64,000 bases of DNA. Origin: JBEDUK01 sp040414485. Its GTDB lineage: Bacteria > Actinomycetota > UBA4738. Below the pieces are notes generated by a model. That model saw nothing but the letters and a program-made list of their open reading frames with translations, was not told the DNA's origin and searched no databases. Positions within the stretch are counted from its first letter, which is position 1. Each line of letters opens with the position of its first letter. The stretch covers positions 1 to 64,000 of the forward strand of contig JBEDUK010000021.1 of the NCBI GenBank assembly GCA_040414485.1. The letters run 5' to 3'. Positions 1 to 7,551 of this stretch are shown here, piece after piece. A program made the position numbers and the translations under genes.

Positions 1-1644
1 CTCGCCGACCGCTACGCCGCGCTGCTGCTCCCGGCCACCCTGGTGCTCGCCGCCGTCGCATGGATCATCAGCGGCGACCCGGTCCGCGCCCTGGCGGTCG
101 TGGTGGTCGCCACGCCGTGCCCGCTGATCCTGGCGGCGCCGATCGCCATCGTGTGCGGAGTCTCGCGCGCGGCCCGGCGAGGCGTGATCTTCAAGGGCGG
201 AGCCGCGCTCGAATCGCTCGCCCGCGCGCGCATTCTGCTGTTCGACAAGACCGGAACCCTGACGGCCGGCGTGCCGCGGGTCACACTCGTCGAGCCGCTG
301 GGCGTCGACGAGGCCGGGGAGGTCGTCCGCCTGGCGGCGTCGCTCGACCAGGTGTCACCGCACGTGCTGGCCGCGTCCATCGTCCGGGAGGCGCGCCGGC
401 GCGACCTGGCGCTCTCGTTCCCCACCGACGTCCACGAGGTTCCGGGCGCCGGGATCGAAGGCGTCGTCGAAGGCCGGACGGTCAGACTGGGCTCCAGCGA
501 GTGGGTCTGCGGAGACGGCCGGCTTCCTTCGGCCGCGCGCGTGATCCATCGTCGAGCCTCCACCGAGGGCGCCTCCTGTGTGTTCGTCGCCATCGACGGC
601 CGCCTCGCCGGCGCGATGGTCATGGAGGACGCGATCCGTCCGGAGACGCCGAGGGCGATCAGGGCGTTGCGAGCCGCCGGCATCCGGCGCGTCGTCATGG
701 TCACCGGCGACGCGCCGGAGGTCGCCGAGACGATCGGAGCCGCGATCGGCGTGGACCGGATCCTCGCCGAGCGCGCGCCGGACGAGAAGGTCGACGCCGT
801 GACGGAGGGCCGCCGGGAGGGCCCGACCGTCATGGTGGGTGACGGCATCAACGACGCGCCCGCGCTGGCGGCCGCCGACGTCGGCGTGGCCATGGGCGCG
901 CGTGGCGCGACGGCATCGAGCGAGGCGGCGGACGTGGTCCTGACCGTTGATCGGCTGGACCGGCTGCCGGAGGCGCTGCGGATCTCCCGCCGGTCTCGCC
1001 GGATCGCGGTGCAGAGCGTGGTCGCCGGTATGGCGATGTCGACCGTCGCGATGGGGTTCGCCGCGTTTGGCCTGCTCCCACCCGTGACCGGCGCGATCCT
1101 GCAGGAGGCGATCGACGTCGCCGTGATCCTGAACGCCCTTCGGGCGCTGGGCGGAGAGGGTCCGGCGAGGGCGGTGCCGGCCGCGACGGCTGAGCTCGGC
1201 GAGCGGTTCCGCGAGGAGCATCGGACGCTCTGGCCGATCGTCGAGCGCCTGCGGACCGTTGCCGATCGGCTCGACGTCCTGGATCCGGCATCGGCGCTGG
1301 CAGAGCTCCGCGGCCTCCGCGCGGACCTCGTCGAACGGCTGCTTCCGCACGAGCGGGCCGAGGAGCATGCCCTGTTCCCCGAAGTCGGCCGGATGCTGGG
1401 CGGCGAGGACCCGATGGGCGCGATGAGCCGGGCGCACCTGGAGATCGCCCACCTGATCCGGCGATTCGCCGCGCTGGTCGACGACCTCCCGGTGGGCGGC
1501 CCCGCGCGGGACGATCTGCCCGACCTCCGCCGCGTGCTCTACGGCCTGGGCGCGATCCTTCGGCTGCACTTCGCGCAGGAGGAGGAGGCCTACCTTGCGG
1601 TCACCGACGACCAGCCGGATCGCGTTCCGGCCATGGCCGGCTGA
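1..1644 (+). CDS. Heavy-metal P-type ATPase with C-terminal hemerythrin domain (5' truncated)
   Basis: C-terminal 547 residues of a P1B-type cation-exporting ATPase; the reading frame is open from base 1, so the N-terminus lies outside the window. Visible in order: membrane helix with an ATPCPL metal-site motif (not the usual CPC), phosphorylation motif DKTGT, a nucleotide-domain SPHVLA segment where HP is usual, the TGD and GDGINDAPAL hinge motifs, then the last two membrane helices near PPVTGAIL. After about residue 400 a four-helix hemerythrin-like domain follows (EEH, PHERAEEH, AHLEIAH, HFAQEEE), which normally holds a non-haem di-iron site. Role: metal efflux across the cytoplasmic membrane, with the cytosolic tail possibly sensing oxygen or iron; the latter is inference. 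Metal specificity cannot be read from TPCP. The fusion is in one uninterrupted frame. Confidence 0.93.
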   Translation, partial: LADRYAALLLPATLVLAAVAWIISGDPVRALAVVVVATPCPLILAAPIAIVCGVSRAARRGVIFKGGAALESLARARILLFDKTGTLTAGVPRVTLVEPLGVDEAGEVVRLAASLDQVSPHVLAASIVREARRRDLALSFPTDVHEVPGAGIEGVVEGRTVRLGSSEWVCGDGRLPSAARVIHRRASTEGASCVFVAIDGRLAGAMVMEDAIRPETPRAIRALRAAGIRRVVMVTGDAPEVAETIGAAIGVDRILAERAPDEKVDAVTEGRREGPTVMVGDGINDAPALAAADVGVAMGARGATASSEAADVVLTVDRLDRLPEALRISRRSRRIAVQSVVAGMAMSTVAMGFAAFGLLPPVTGAILQEAIDVAVILNALRALGGEGPARAVPAATAELGERFREEHRTLWPIVERLRTVADRLDVLDPASALAELRGLRADLVERLLPHERAEEHALFPEVGRMLGGEDPMGAMSRAHLEIAHLIRRFAALVDDLPVGGPARDDLPDLRRVLYGLGAILRLHFAQEEEAYLAVTDDQPDRVPAMAG

Positions 1645-1652
1645 ATCCTGCA

Positions 1653-1670
1653 GCGCCGGTATTGCGGCGC
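1653..1670. terminator. Hairpin between convergent genes
   Basis: Perfect inverted repeat with 6-bp GC-only arms (1653-1658 and 1665-1670) and a 6-base loop, filling the 27-bp gap between the convergent ATPase and adenosine deaminase genes. There is no T-run, so it is a weak candidate for a bidirectional terminator. Confidence 0.4.
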
Positions 1671-1671
1671 G

Positions 1672-2730
1672 CTACGCGTTCGCCCGTTCCATGTCCAGCC
1701 AGCCGAAGTGGCGCTCGCGAGCGTCCAACTTGACCTCGTCCGGGACGAAGCTCGCCTCCAACGCGATCTCCGTGACGGCGACGAGGTCCGCTTCGTCGAA
1801 GCCGATCTCCTCCCGCGCGACGCGCCACTCGTTGTTCAGGTCGATGCCCATGATCCCCGGATCGTCCGTGTTGAGAGTGACCCTGACGCCGTCCCGGAGC
1901 AGACGAAGCACGGGGTGATCGGCGACGGCCGCCACGCCGTTCGTCAGCCAGTTCGAGGTGGGACACATCTCGAGCACGATGCCCCGATCGCGGACCAGGG
2001 CCGTGACGTCCGGATCGTGCGCCGTCGACAGGCCGTGGCCGAGCCTCGACGGCGCCATGGTCTCGACCGCCTCGCGCACGTACTCCGGCGGCCCCGATTC
2101 GCCGTAGTGGACGGTGAGCCCCAGGCCCGCGTCCTTTAGGGGGCCGAGGGCGTACGCGTAGTCGATGGGCGGAAAGCCGATCTCGGGGCCGGCGATGTCG
2201 AATCCCACCAGCCGGTCGCGGTGCCGAACGGCGAAGCGGACGGTCGAGTCGTAGGACTCCGGTCCCAGGTCCCGGCTGAACAGCGCGATGAGGCCGATGG
2301 CGACGTCGCACCGGGCGGATGCCTCGGTGACGCCCTCCCAGATCGCCTCCATGGCCAGGTCGCGGTCCAGGTCGCCCGGTCCGCAGAGGAAGTCGGGCGA
2401 GAACCGGAGCTCCCCGACGCGGACGTTGTCGGCGGCCATGTCCTGGACGGCCTCTGAGGCGATGCGACGCACCGCGTCGTAGGTGCGGACCGCGTTCTGG
2501 CTGATGGCGAACGCCGCGAGAGCCACCTCGAGCGAGGCGACCGGGGCGGTGACCAGCGCAAGCGCGGCGAGCTCCTCGACCGAATCGGCCGGCAGCGGGA
2601 CTCCGGCCTGCCTCGACAGGTCGAACACGGTCTCCAGGCGGTACGAACCCTCGAGGTGCCGGTGCAGCTCGACCTTGGTGTAGTCGGCGACGTCGGGCTC
2701 GGTCGCTTCGAGGTGACTGGCGTCGGGCAT
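1672..2730 (-). CDS. add: Adenosine deaminase
   Basis: Hydrolyses adenosine (or deoxyadenosine) to inosine and ammonia; cytosolic, zinc-dependent amidohydrolase. The metal-site motif KVELHRHLEGS lies about 20 residues from the chosen start; HYGE (catalytic His/Glu region), RLGHG, EMCPTSNWLT and LNTDDPGI all follow in family order. The 352-residue length is normal. The frame stays open to 2820, but the ATG at 2730 places the HxH motif at the usual distance and has a -10-like hexamer 10 bases upstream, so I take 2730. The gene is divergent from a molybdenum hydroxylase operon, which fits conversion of adenosine to inosine, then hypoxanthine, then xanthine. Confidence 0.93.
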   Translation of the reverse strand: MPDASHLEATEPDVADYTKVELHRHLEGSYRLETVFDLSRQAGVPLPADSVEELAALALVTAPVASLEVALAAFAISQNAVRTYDAVRRIASEAVQDMAADNVRVGELRFSPDFLCGPGDLDRDLAMEAIWEGVTEASARCDVAIGLIALFSRDLGPESYDSTVRFAVRHRDRLVGFDIAGPEIGFPPIDYAYALGPLKDAGLGLTVHYGESGPPEYVREAVETMAPSRLGHGLSTAHDPDVTALVRDRGIVLEMCPTSNWLTNGVAAVADHPVLRLLRDGVRVTLNTDDPGIMGIDLNNEWRVAREEIGFDEADLVAVTEIALEASFVPDEVKLDARERHFGWLDMERANA

Positions 2731-2740
2731 GGTGCGGCCC

Positions 2741-2746
2741 AGTATG
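2741..2746 (-). promoter_or_regulatory. Possible -10 hexamer of add (leaderless)
   Basis: On the minus strand the hexamer is CATACT, ending 10 bases before the adenosine deaminase ATG. The spacing matches other start-proximal -10 elements in this window, though the first base departs from TANNNT. Confidence 0.3.
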
Positions 2747-2769
2747 CGCGCAGCGGAGGGCCGGGTGGG

Positions 2770-2775
2770 TAGAGT
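2770..2775 (+). promoter_or_regulatory. Possible -10 hexamer (TAGAGT) of the molybdenum hydroxylase operon
   Basis: TAGAGT matches TANNNT and lies 37 bases before the GTG at 2813, leaving room for a short leader with a purine-rich ribosome-binding site (GAGGGAGGGGG, from about 2794). Confidence 0.35.
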
Positions 2776-2812
2776 GGCGGCGGCCGGCGCGACGAGGGAG
2801 GGGGTCGAAGGG

Positions 2813-5131
2813 GTGGACACGCGCGAGGTCGGGCGGCGAGCCTCGTTCGTCCGTGCCGACGGCGTTCCGAAGGTGACCGGACAGGCTCGGTACGCAGCCG
2901 ACCTCCGTCTGCCGGGGATGCTCGAGGCGCGGTTCCTCTACGGGGGCACGCCCCACGGCCGGATCGCTTCGCTGGACGTCTCGGCGGCCCGACAAGTGCC
3001 CGGCGTGCTGGCGGTGATCACCCAGGCGGATCTCCCGCCGAACCGGTACGGGATGTGCGTGAAGGACCGCACGCTGTTCGCCGACGACGTCGTCCGGTAC
3101 GAGGGCGAGATCGTCGCGGCCGTCGCCGCGACGTCGCGAGAGGCCGCGGAGGCGGGGCTCGCCGCGATCCGGCTGGAGGTGGAGCCGCTTCCGGCGGTGC
3201 TCGACCCGGAGGAGGCGCTCGCGGAGGGCGCGCCGCTCGTGCACGAATCGTGGTCCGAAGACGCGTCGGCGTACGAGGGCCTGGTCCGGAACGGGAACGA
3301 CTGCGGATACGTGACGGTCGTCAAGGGCGACGTCGAGGCCGGCTTCGCAGACGCCGACCTGGTGGTCGAGGGGCGATTCGTCTCCGACATGGCGCACGCG
3401 GTGCCCATCGAACCGCACGCCGTCGTGGCGGATTGGCAGGGCGATCGGGTCACGATCTGGTCGTCGACCCAGGTGCCGTTCATCGCGCGAGCGGGCGTGG
3501 CCGAGACGCTCGGGATCCCCGAGGGAAACGTGCGGATCGTCGTGCCGCATCTGGGCGGCGGCTTCGGCGGCAAGTGCGACTTCCACTTCGAGGCCCACGT
3601 CGCGGCGCTGGCGCGGGCGGCGCGGCGGCCGGTTCGGCTGGTGTTCACTCGGCACGAGGAGTTCGTGGTCCCCGACAAGGTCCGGCATCCGATGGTGATG
3701 ACGTTCCGAACCGGTGTCCGCCGCGACGGCGTGATGACGGCTTCGCGGGCGCGGGTGATCCTGGACACCGGCGCGTACGCGAGCGACAGCTCGATGCTCA
3801 CCGAGGTGGCGACCATGATGGTCGCGGGGCCGTACCGGACGCCGAACCTGCTGGTCGAGGGCCACACGGTCTACTCGAACAAGACGCCGTGCGGTTCAGT
3901 GCGCGCGCCCACCGGTCCGGAGGGCTGCTGGGGGCTCGAGTCGCACATCGACGAGGTGGCCGCGGCGGTCGGGATGGATCCGGTCGAGTTCCGCCTGCTG
4001 AACCTGGCCGACGAGGGGGATACGGGCCCGACCGGCCAGGTGTACCGGGCGATCGGGGCGAAGGAGTGCCTGCGACAGGCCGCCGACCTGATCGGATACG
4101 GCGACGGCGACGGCGAGGGGGTTGGGGTCGCGGTGGGGTGGTGGTTCAGCATGCCGAGCGCGACCGGCGCGCACGTGAAGCTGAACCCCGACGGGAGCGC
4201 GGTGGTCGTCACCGGGGCGCAGGAGAACGGCTCCGGCGCGGTCATGGCGCTGGCGCTCCTGGTGGGGGAGGAACTGGGGATCGACCCGGCCGGAGTGTCG
4301 TTCGTGCATCAGGACACCGATGCCGGCCCGTGGGACGGCGGCAGCGCGGGGAGCCAGACCACGTTCAACGTCGGCCGGGCGGTGACGGCCGCCGCGTCGG
4401 GCATCCGCGCGCGCGTGCTGGCGCGTGCGGCGGAGATGTTGGAGGCGTCGGTCGACGACCTCGAACTCGTGGAGGGCGAGGTTCGCGTGAAGGGGGCCCC
4501 CGAGCGCCGCGTGACGGTCGCCGCGGTCGCCCAGGCCGCGTTCGATGAAGGCGAGCAGTTGATCGCTTCGGACTCACCGCCCGTGCCGCCGATGCCGGAC
4601 AACGTCGGCGGTTCGGCGTGCGTCGGGCGCGCGGTGTTTCCGGCGTTCGCGGCGCCGGCCTTCTTCGCGCAGGCAGCGCGGGTGCGGGTGGACGGGCAGA
4701 CGGGTGTCGTGCGGGTGACGGACGTCGCCGCCGCGCACGACTTCGGACGCGTGCTGAACCCGGTCGGTGCACGAGGCCAGGTCGAAGGAGGCATCGCGAT
4801 GGGCGTCGGCCTGGCGCTGTCCGAGGGAACGGTGTTCGGCGAAGGGGACCGGGCGGGACGGCAGTCGAACGCCGACCTGCTGGACTACAAGCTGGTCACG
4901 GCGGCGGACGCGCCGACGATCTCGGTGTCGTTCGTCGAGCGACCGGTCGCGGAAGACGAGGGCGGCCCGCGAGGCAGCAAGGGCGTGGGGGAGCCGCCGT
5001 GCGTCCCGACCGCCGGCGCCGTGGCGAACGCGGTGGCGGCCGCGACCGGCGTTCGACTGCGGCGGATCCCGATGACGCCGTCGCGCGTGTGGGCCGCGAT
5101 GGATGGGTCTCGCGGCGAGGCCGGGGGTTGA
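2813..5131 (+). CDS. Xanthine dehydrogenase-type molybdenum-binding subunit
   Basis: Large catalytic subunit (772 residues) of a three-subunit molybdenum hydroxylase. The N-terminal a/b-hammerhead domain begins near GQARYAADL. Mo-cofactor-binding regions follow: GGGFGGKCDFH, the active-site loop CGSVRAPTGPEG, and near the C-terminus GSKGVGEPP, whose Glu is the catalytic base in this family. The loop has neither the AYXCSFR nor the AYRGAGR signature of CO dehydrogenases, so this is not CoxL. The neighbouring adenosine deaminase suggests hypoxanthine/xanthine as substrate, but another N-heterocycle or aldehyde is possible. Start: the open frame reaches back to 2729, overlapping the divergent gene; the GTG at 2813 has a strong purine-rich ribosome-binding site and places the hammerhead domain normally. 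Confidence 0.88.
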   Translation: MDTREVGRRASFVRADGVPKVTGQARYAADLRLPGMLEARFLYGGTPHGRIASLDVSAARQVPGVLAVITQADLPPNRYGMCVKDRTLFADDVVRYEGEIVAAVAATSREAAEAGLAAIRLEVEPLPAVLDPEEALAEGAPLVHESWSEDASAYEGLVRNGNDCGYVTVVKGDVEAGFADADLVVEGRFVSDMAHAVPIEPHAVVADWQGDRVTIWSSTQVPFIARAGVAETLGIPEGNVRIVVPHLGGGFGGKCDFHFEAHVAALARAARRPVRLVFTRHEEFVVPDKVRHPMVMTFRTGVRRDGVMTASRARVILDTGAYASDSSMLTEVATMMVAGPYRTPNLLVEGHTVYSNKTPCGSVRAPTGPEGCWGLESHIDEVAAAVGMDPVEFRLLNLADEGDTGPTGQVYRAIGAKECLRQAADLIGYGDGDGEGVGVAVGWWFSMPSATGAHVKLNPDGSAVVVTGAQENGSGAVMALALLVGEELGIDPAGVSFVHQDTDAGPWDGGSAGSQTTFNVGRAVTAAASGIRARVLARAAEMLEASVDDLELVEGEVRVKGAPERRVTVAAVAQAAFDEGEQLIASDSPPVPPMPDNVGGSACVGRAVFPAFAAPAFFAQAARVRVDGQTGVVRVTDVAAAHDFGRVLNPVGARGQVEGGIAMGVGLALSEGTVFGEGDRAGRQSNADLLDYKLVTAADAPTISVSFVERPVAEDEGGPRGSKGVGEPPCVPTAGAVANAVAAATGVRLRRIPMTPSRVWAAMDGSRGEAGG

Positions 5132-5146
5132 CGGGGATGGGCTGGC

Positions 5147-5176
5147 GCCATACCGCCATACGCCATACATATGGCG
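5147..5176 (+). repeat. Triple GCCATAC repeat ending in an inverted repeat
   Basis: Three copies of GCCATAC (5147-5153, 5155-5161, 5162-5168) run almost back to back in the 67-bp gap between the molybdenum and FAD subunit genes. The last copy sits in a perfect 6-bp inverted repeat, CGCCAT-ACAT-ATGGCG (5161-5176). It could be a protein-binding site, an internal regulatory element, or an RNA hairpin just upstream of the TTG start at 5199. Confidence 0.55.
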
Positions 5177-5198
5177 ACGGCAGGCCTGCGAGGGTCCC

Positions 5199-6182
5199 TT
5201 GACCCGGCTGTACCTCGAACCGCGGTCGGTCCAGGCGGCGGTAGCCGCCCTTGCCGAGCACGGATCTGAGGCCGTTCCGGTCTCGGGAGGGACGGACCTG
5301 GTCGTGCTGGCCCGCAAGCAGCAGGCGCCACTGCCGTCAGTCCTCGTGGCGCTCCATCGGATCGATGACCTCAACGGGATCGAGGACCAGCCCGACGACG
5401 ACGGCTACGCGACCGCGTACGGTGGCCCGCCGAAGGTCGGGAGCCTCCGGATCGGTGCGGCCACACCCCACGCCGCGATCGAACACGACGCCGGGATCAT
5501 CGAGCGCTTCACGGCGCTCGCGGATGGTTCGGCGCTGGTCGGTTCGCCGGCCACCCGGCACGTCGGAACGATCGGCGGCAACCTCGCCAACGCCTCGCCG
5601 GCCAACGATACGGGCAGCGCGCTGCTGGTGCTCGGCGGGAAGGTCGAGGTCACCGACGCGGACGGCGGCATCACATCGATGGGTCTCGAAACGTTCTTTC
5701 AGGGCCCGGGCAGAACGGCTCTCAAGCCCGGCGACCTGGTTACCGCCATCTCATTGAACGGACCGCCCGACGACGGCCGACGCCGAGGCAGCGCCTACAT
5801 CCGGCTGGACTACCGCCGGTCGATGGAGATCGCGGTGGTCGGCGCGGCGGCGATGGTGACGCTGGCTGACGATTCGTCGGCCGACGGCGGCGCCATCGAA
5901 CACGCTGCGCTGGCGCTGACCGCGGTCGCGCCCACGTGCATCGAGATTCCCGGCATCGCGGAGGCCCTCCGCGGGCGTGATCCGGACGACCCGGCCGCCT
6001 GGGACGAGGCCGGCCGGCGCGCGGCCGAGGCGGCCGCTCCGATCGGGGACGTCCGAGCGCCGGCCGGCTACCGCGCCGCGATGATCCCGGTAATCGTCCG
6101 GCGGGCATTCCAAGCCGCGGTCCGGCGCGCCCGCGCGGAGCACATCCCCGCCCCGGCGACCCTGGGGGCGGACCGGCCATGA
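5199..6182 (+). CDS. Molybdenum hydroxylase FAD-binding subunit
   Basis: Medium subunit (327 residues) of the CoxM/XdhB type, passing electrons from the iron-sulfur centres to FAD. Seen: PVSGGTDLVVLARK, the first FAD-binding motif (a variant of AGGTDL), RIGAATPHAAIE, and TRHVGTIGGNLANASPANDT, which matches the second FAD motif TIGGN. The C-terminal CO-dehydrogenase flavoprotein domain holds YIRLDYRRSMEIAVVG. I use the TTG at 5199, preceded by GCGAGGG, because it places the GGTD motif about 28 residues in; the longer frame from 5103 would overlap the upstream gene. Its ATGA stop overlaps the next start by 4 bp, which implies translational coupling. Confidence 0.86.
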   Translation: MTRLYLEPRSVQAAVAALAEHGSEAVPVSGGTDLVVLARKQQAPLPSVLVALHRIDDLNGIEDQPDDDGYATAYGGPPKVGSLRIGAATPHAAIEHDAGIIERFTALADGSALVGSPATRHVGTIGGNLANASPANDTGSALLVLGGKVEVTDADGGITSMGLETFFQGPGRTALKPGDLVTAISLNGPPDDGRRRGSAYIRLDYRRSMEIAVVGAAAMVTLADDSSADGGAIEHAALALTAVAPTCIEIPGIAEALRGRDPDDPAAWDEAGRRAAEAAAPIGDVRAPAGYRAAMIPVIVRRAFQAAVRRARAEHIPAPATLGADRP

Positions 6183-6658
6183 GGCACTCGGTCACGCTCT
6201 CCGTCAACGGCATCGACCACCCGCTCGAGCTCGAGCCGGATCGCTCGCTCCTCAGAGCGCTCCGCGACGACATCGGCCTGACCGGCACGAAGGAGGGCTG
6301 CGACGATTCGGAGTGCGGGGCCTGCATGGTGCTGGTCGGCGGCCGGCCGGTGAACTCCTGTTCGTACCTCGCCCTCCAGGCGGCCGGCCGCCCGGTCACC
6401 ACCGTCGAGGGTCTCGCGGGCCCGAACGGCGACCTGCATCCGCTCCAGCGGGCCTTTCTCGCCGAAGGCGGCGTCCAGTGCGGCTTCTGCACGCCCGGCA
6501 TGCTGATGTCGGCGGCGGCGCTGCTCGAGGCGAACCCGTCCCCGACGGAGCACGAGGTCCGCCAGGCGCTGGCCGGAAACCTCTGCCGCTGCACGGGGTA
6601 CACCGGGATCGTGAGCGCGATCCTCTCGGTGGCCGGGGCCGACCCGGACGCCAGGTGA
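6179..6658 (+). CDS. Molybdenum hydroxylase [2Fe-2S] subunit
   Basis: Small subunit (159 residues) carrying two [2Fe-2S] clusters. The N-terminal plant-ferredoxin-like domain has CDDSECGAC followed by a Cys near SCSY; the C-terminal helical domain has CGFC and CRCTGY, the complete eight-cysteine set. It relays electrons from the molybdenum site to FAD. It overlaps the genes on both sides by 4 bp (ATGA upstream, GTGA downstream), so the three subunits and the following kinase are almost certainly one transcript. Confidence 0.93.
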   Translation: MRHSVTLSVNGIDHPLELEPDRSLLRALRDDIGLTGTKEGCDDSECGACMVLVGGRPVNSCSYLALQAAGRPVTTVEGLAGPNGDLHPLQRAFLAEGGVQCGFCTPGMLMSAAALLEANPSPTEHEVRQALAGNLCRCTGYTGIVSAILSVAGADPDAR

Positions 6659-7506
6659 GAACCGCCGTCGTCGGCCACGTCGAATGGGTCGAAACGATCC
6701 GCGTCGACCACCTCCCGGGCAGCGGCGAGATCGCCCACGGCGCCCTCGCCTGGTCGCTCCCCGCAGGCGGCGGGGCCGTCGCCGCCGTTCAGCTCGTCCG
6801 CCTCGCGGGCGAGTGCGATTTCTTCACTGCGCTCGGCCGCGACGAGACCGGCGAGCGCGCCTTTCAAACGCTCCAGGAACTCGGCCTGACGATGCACGTC
6901 GCGTGGCGTGAGGCCCCCACCCGCCGCGGCGTCACCATGGTCGAGCCCGACGGTGAGCGCACGATCACCACGGTCGGCAAGCGCCTTCGGCCCGAAGCCG
7001 CCGACGCCCTTAAGTGGGATGTTCTCGCCTCGATCGACGCCGTCTACGTGAGCGCCACCGACGACGGTGGCCTGCATGCGGCCCGCGCCGCACGCATCCT
7101 GACCGCGACGCCGCGCGAGGGTCCCACGCTGCGCACCGCCGCCGTGCTCCTGGATGCCCTGATCGGCAGCGGCCGAGACCCCGCCGAGCGGTACGAGCGC
7201 GGCTGGATCGACCCCGAGCCGCGCCTCGTCGTTCGAACCGACGGCACGAACGGCGGCTCGTGGGAGACGGCCAGCGGCCAGACCGGCCGGTACGACGTCG
7301 CGGGCAGGCCCAACCCCGAGCCCGGCGTCGAACCCGACGCGTACGGATGCGGGGACAGCTTCGCCGCCGGCCTCACCTTCGCCCTGGGCCTGGGCGAGGC
7401 GCTCCCCGATGCCCTCCGGCTGGCCGCTCGCTGCGGTGCGACCTGCGCGGCGGGGAGCGGTCCGTACCAACGCCAGCTCACAGCGGCCGATCTGACGAAC
7501 CACTGA
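6655..7506 (+). CDS. PfkB-family carbohydrate/nucleoside kinase
   Basis: A 283-residue ribokinase-superfamily protein. The C-terminal signature reads AYGCGDSFAAG, matching the PfkB anion-hole/catalytic motif with its Asp base; the N-terminus VRTAVVGHVEWVE matches the family's first strand, and TTVGKRL lies where the sugar-binding region sits. It starts at a GTG overlapping the stop of the [2Fe-2S] subunit by 4 bp. Position at the end of a molybdenum hydroxylase operon suggests it phosphorylates a ribose or nucleoside released during purine breakdown. That is inference; substrate cannot be read from sequence. Like some family members it is short and seems to lack much of the lid. Confidence 0.8.
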   Translation: MRTAVVGHVEWVETIRVDHLPGSGEIAHGALAWSLPAGGGAVAAVQLVRLAGECDFFTALGRDETGERAFQTLQELGLTMHVAWREAPTRRGVTMVEPDGERTITTVGKRLRPEAADALKWDVLASIDAVYVSATDDGGLHAARAARILTATPREGPTLRTAAVLLDALIGSGRDPAERYERGWIDPEPRLVVRTDGTNGGSWETASGQTGRYDVAGRPNPEPGVEPDAYGCGDSFAAGLTFALGLGEALPDALRLAARCGATCAAGSGPYQRQLTAADLTNH

Positions 7507-7551
7507 GGCGTTCGGCTTAAGCCCTCCGCGGCCTCCGCCGATGGACCATCG

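Noticed and set aside
1601..3865. A 754-codon minus-strand frame
   Set aside because: Overlaps adenosine deaminase and the molybdenum subunit in other frames; composition is Arg/Gly/His-rich with no motif.
2813..6658. Aerobic CO dehydrogenase (coxMSL)
   Set aside because: Gene order and loop motif do not match; the AYXCSFR and AYRGAGR signatures are absent from the large subunit.
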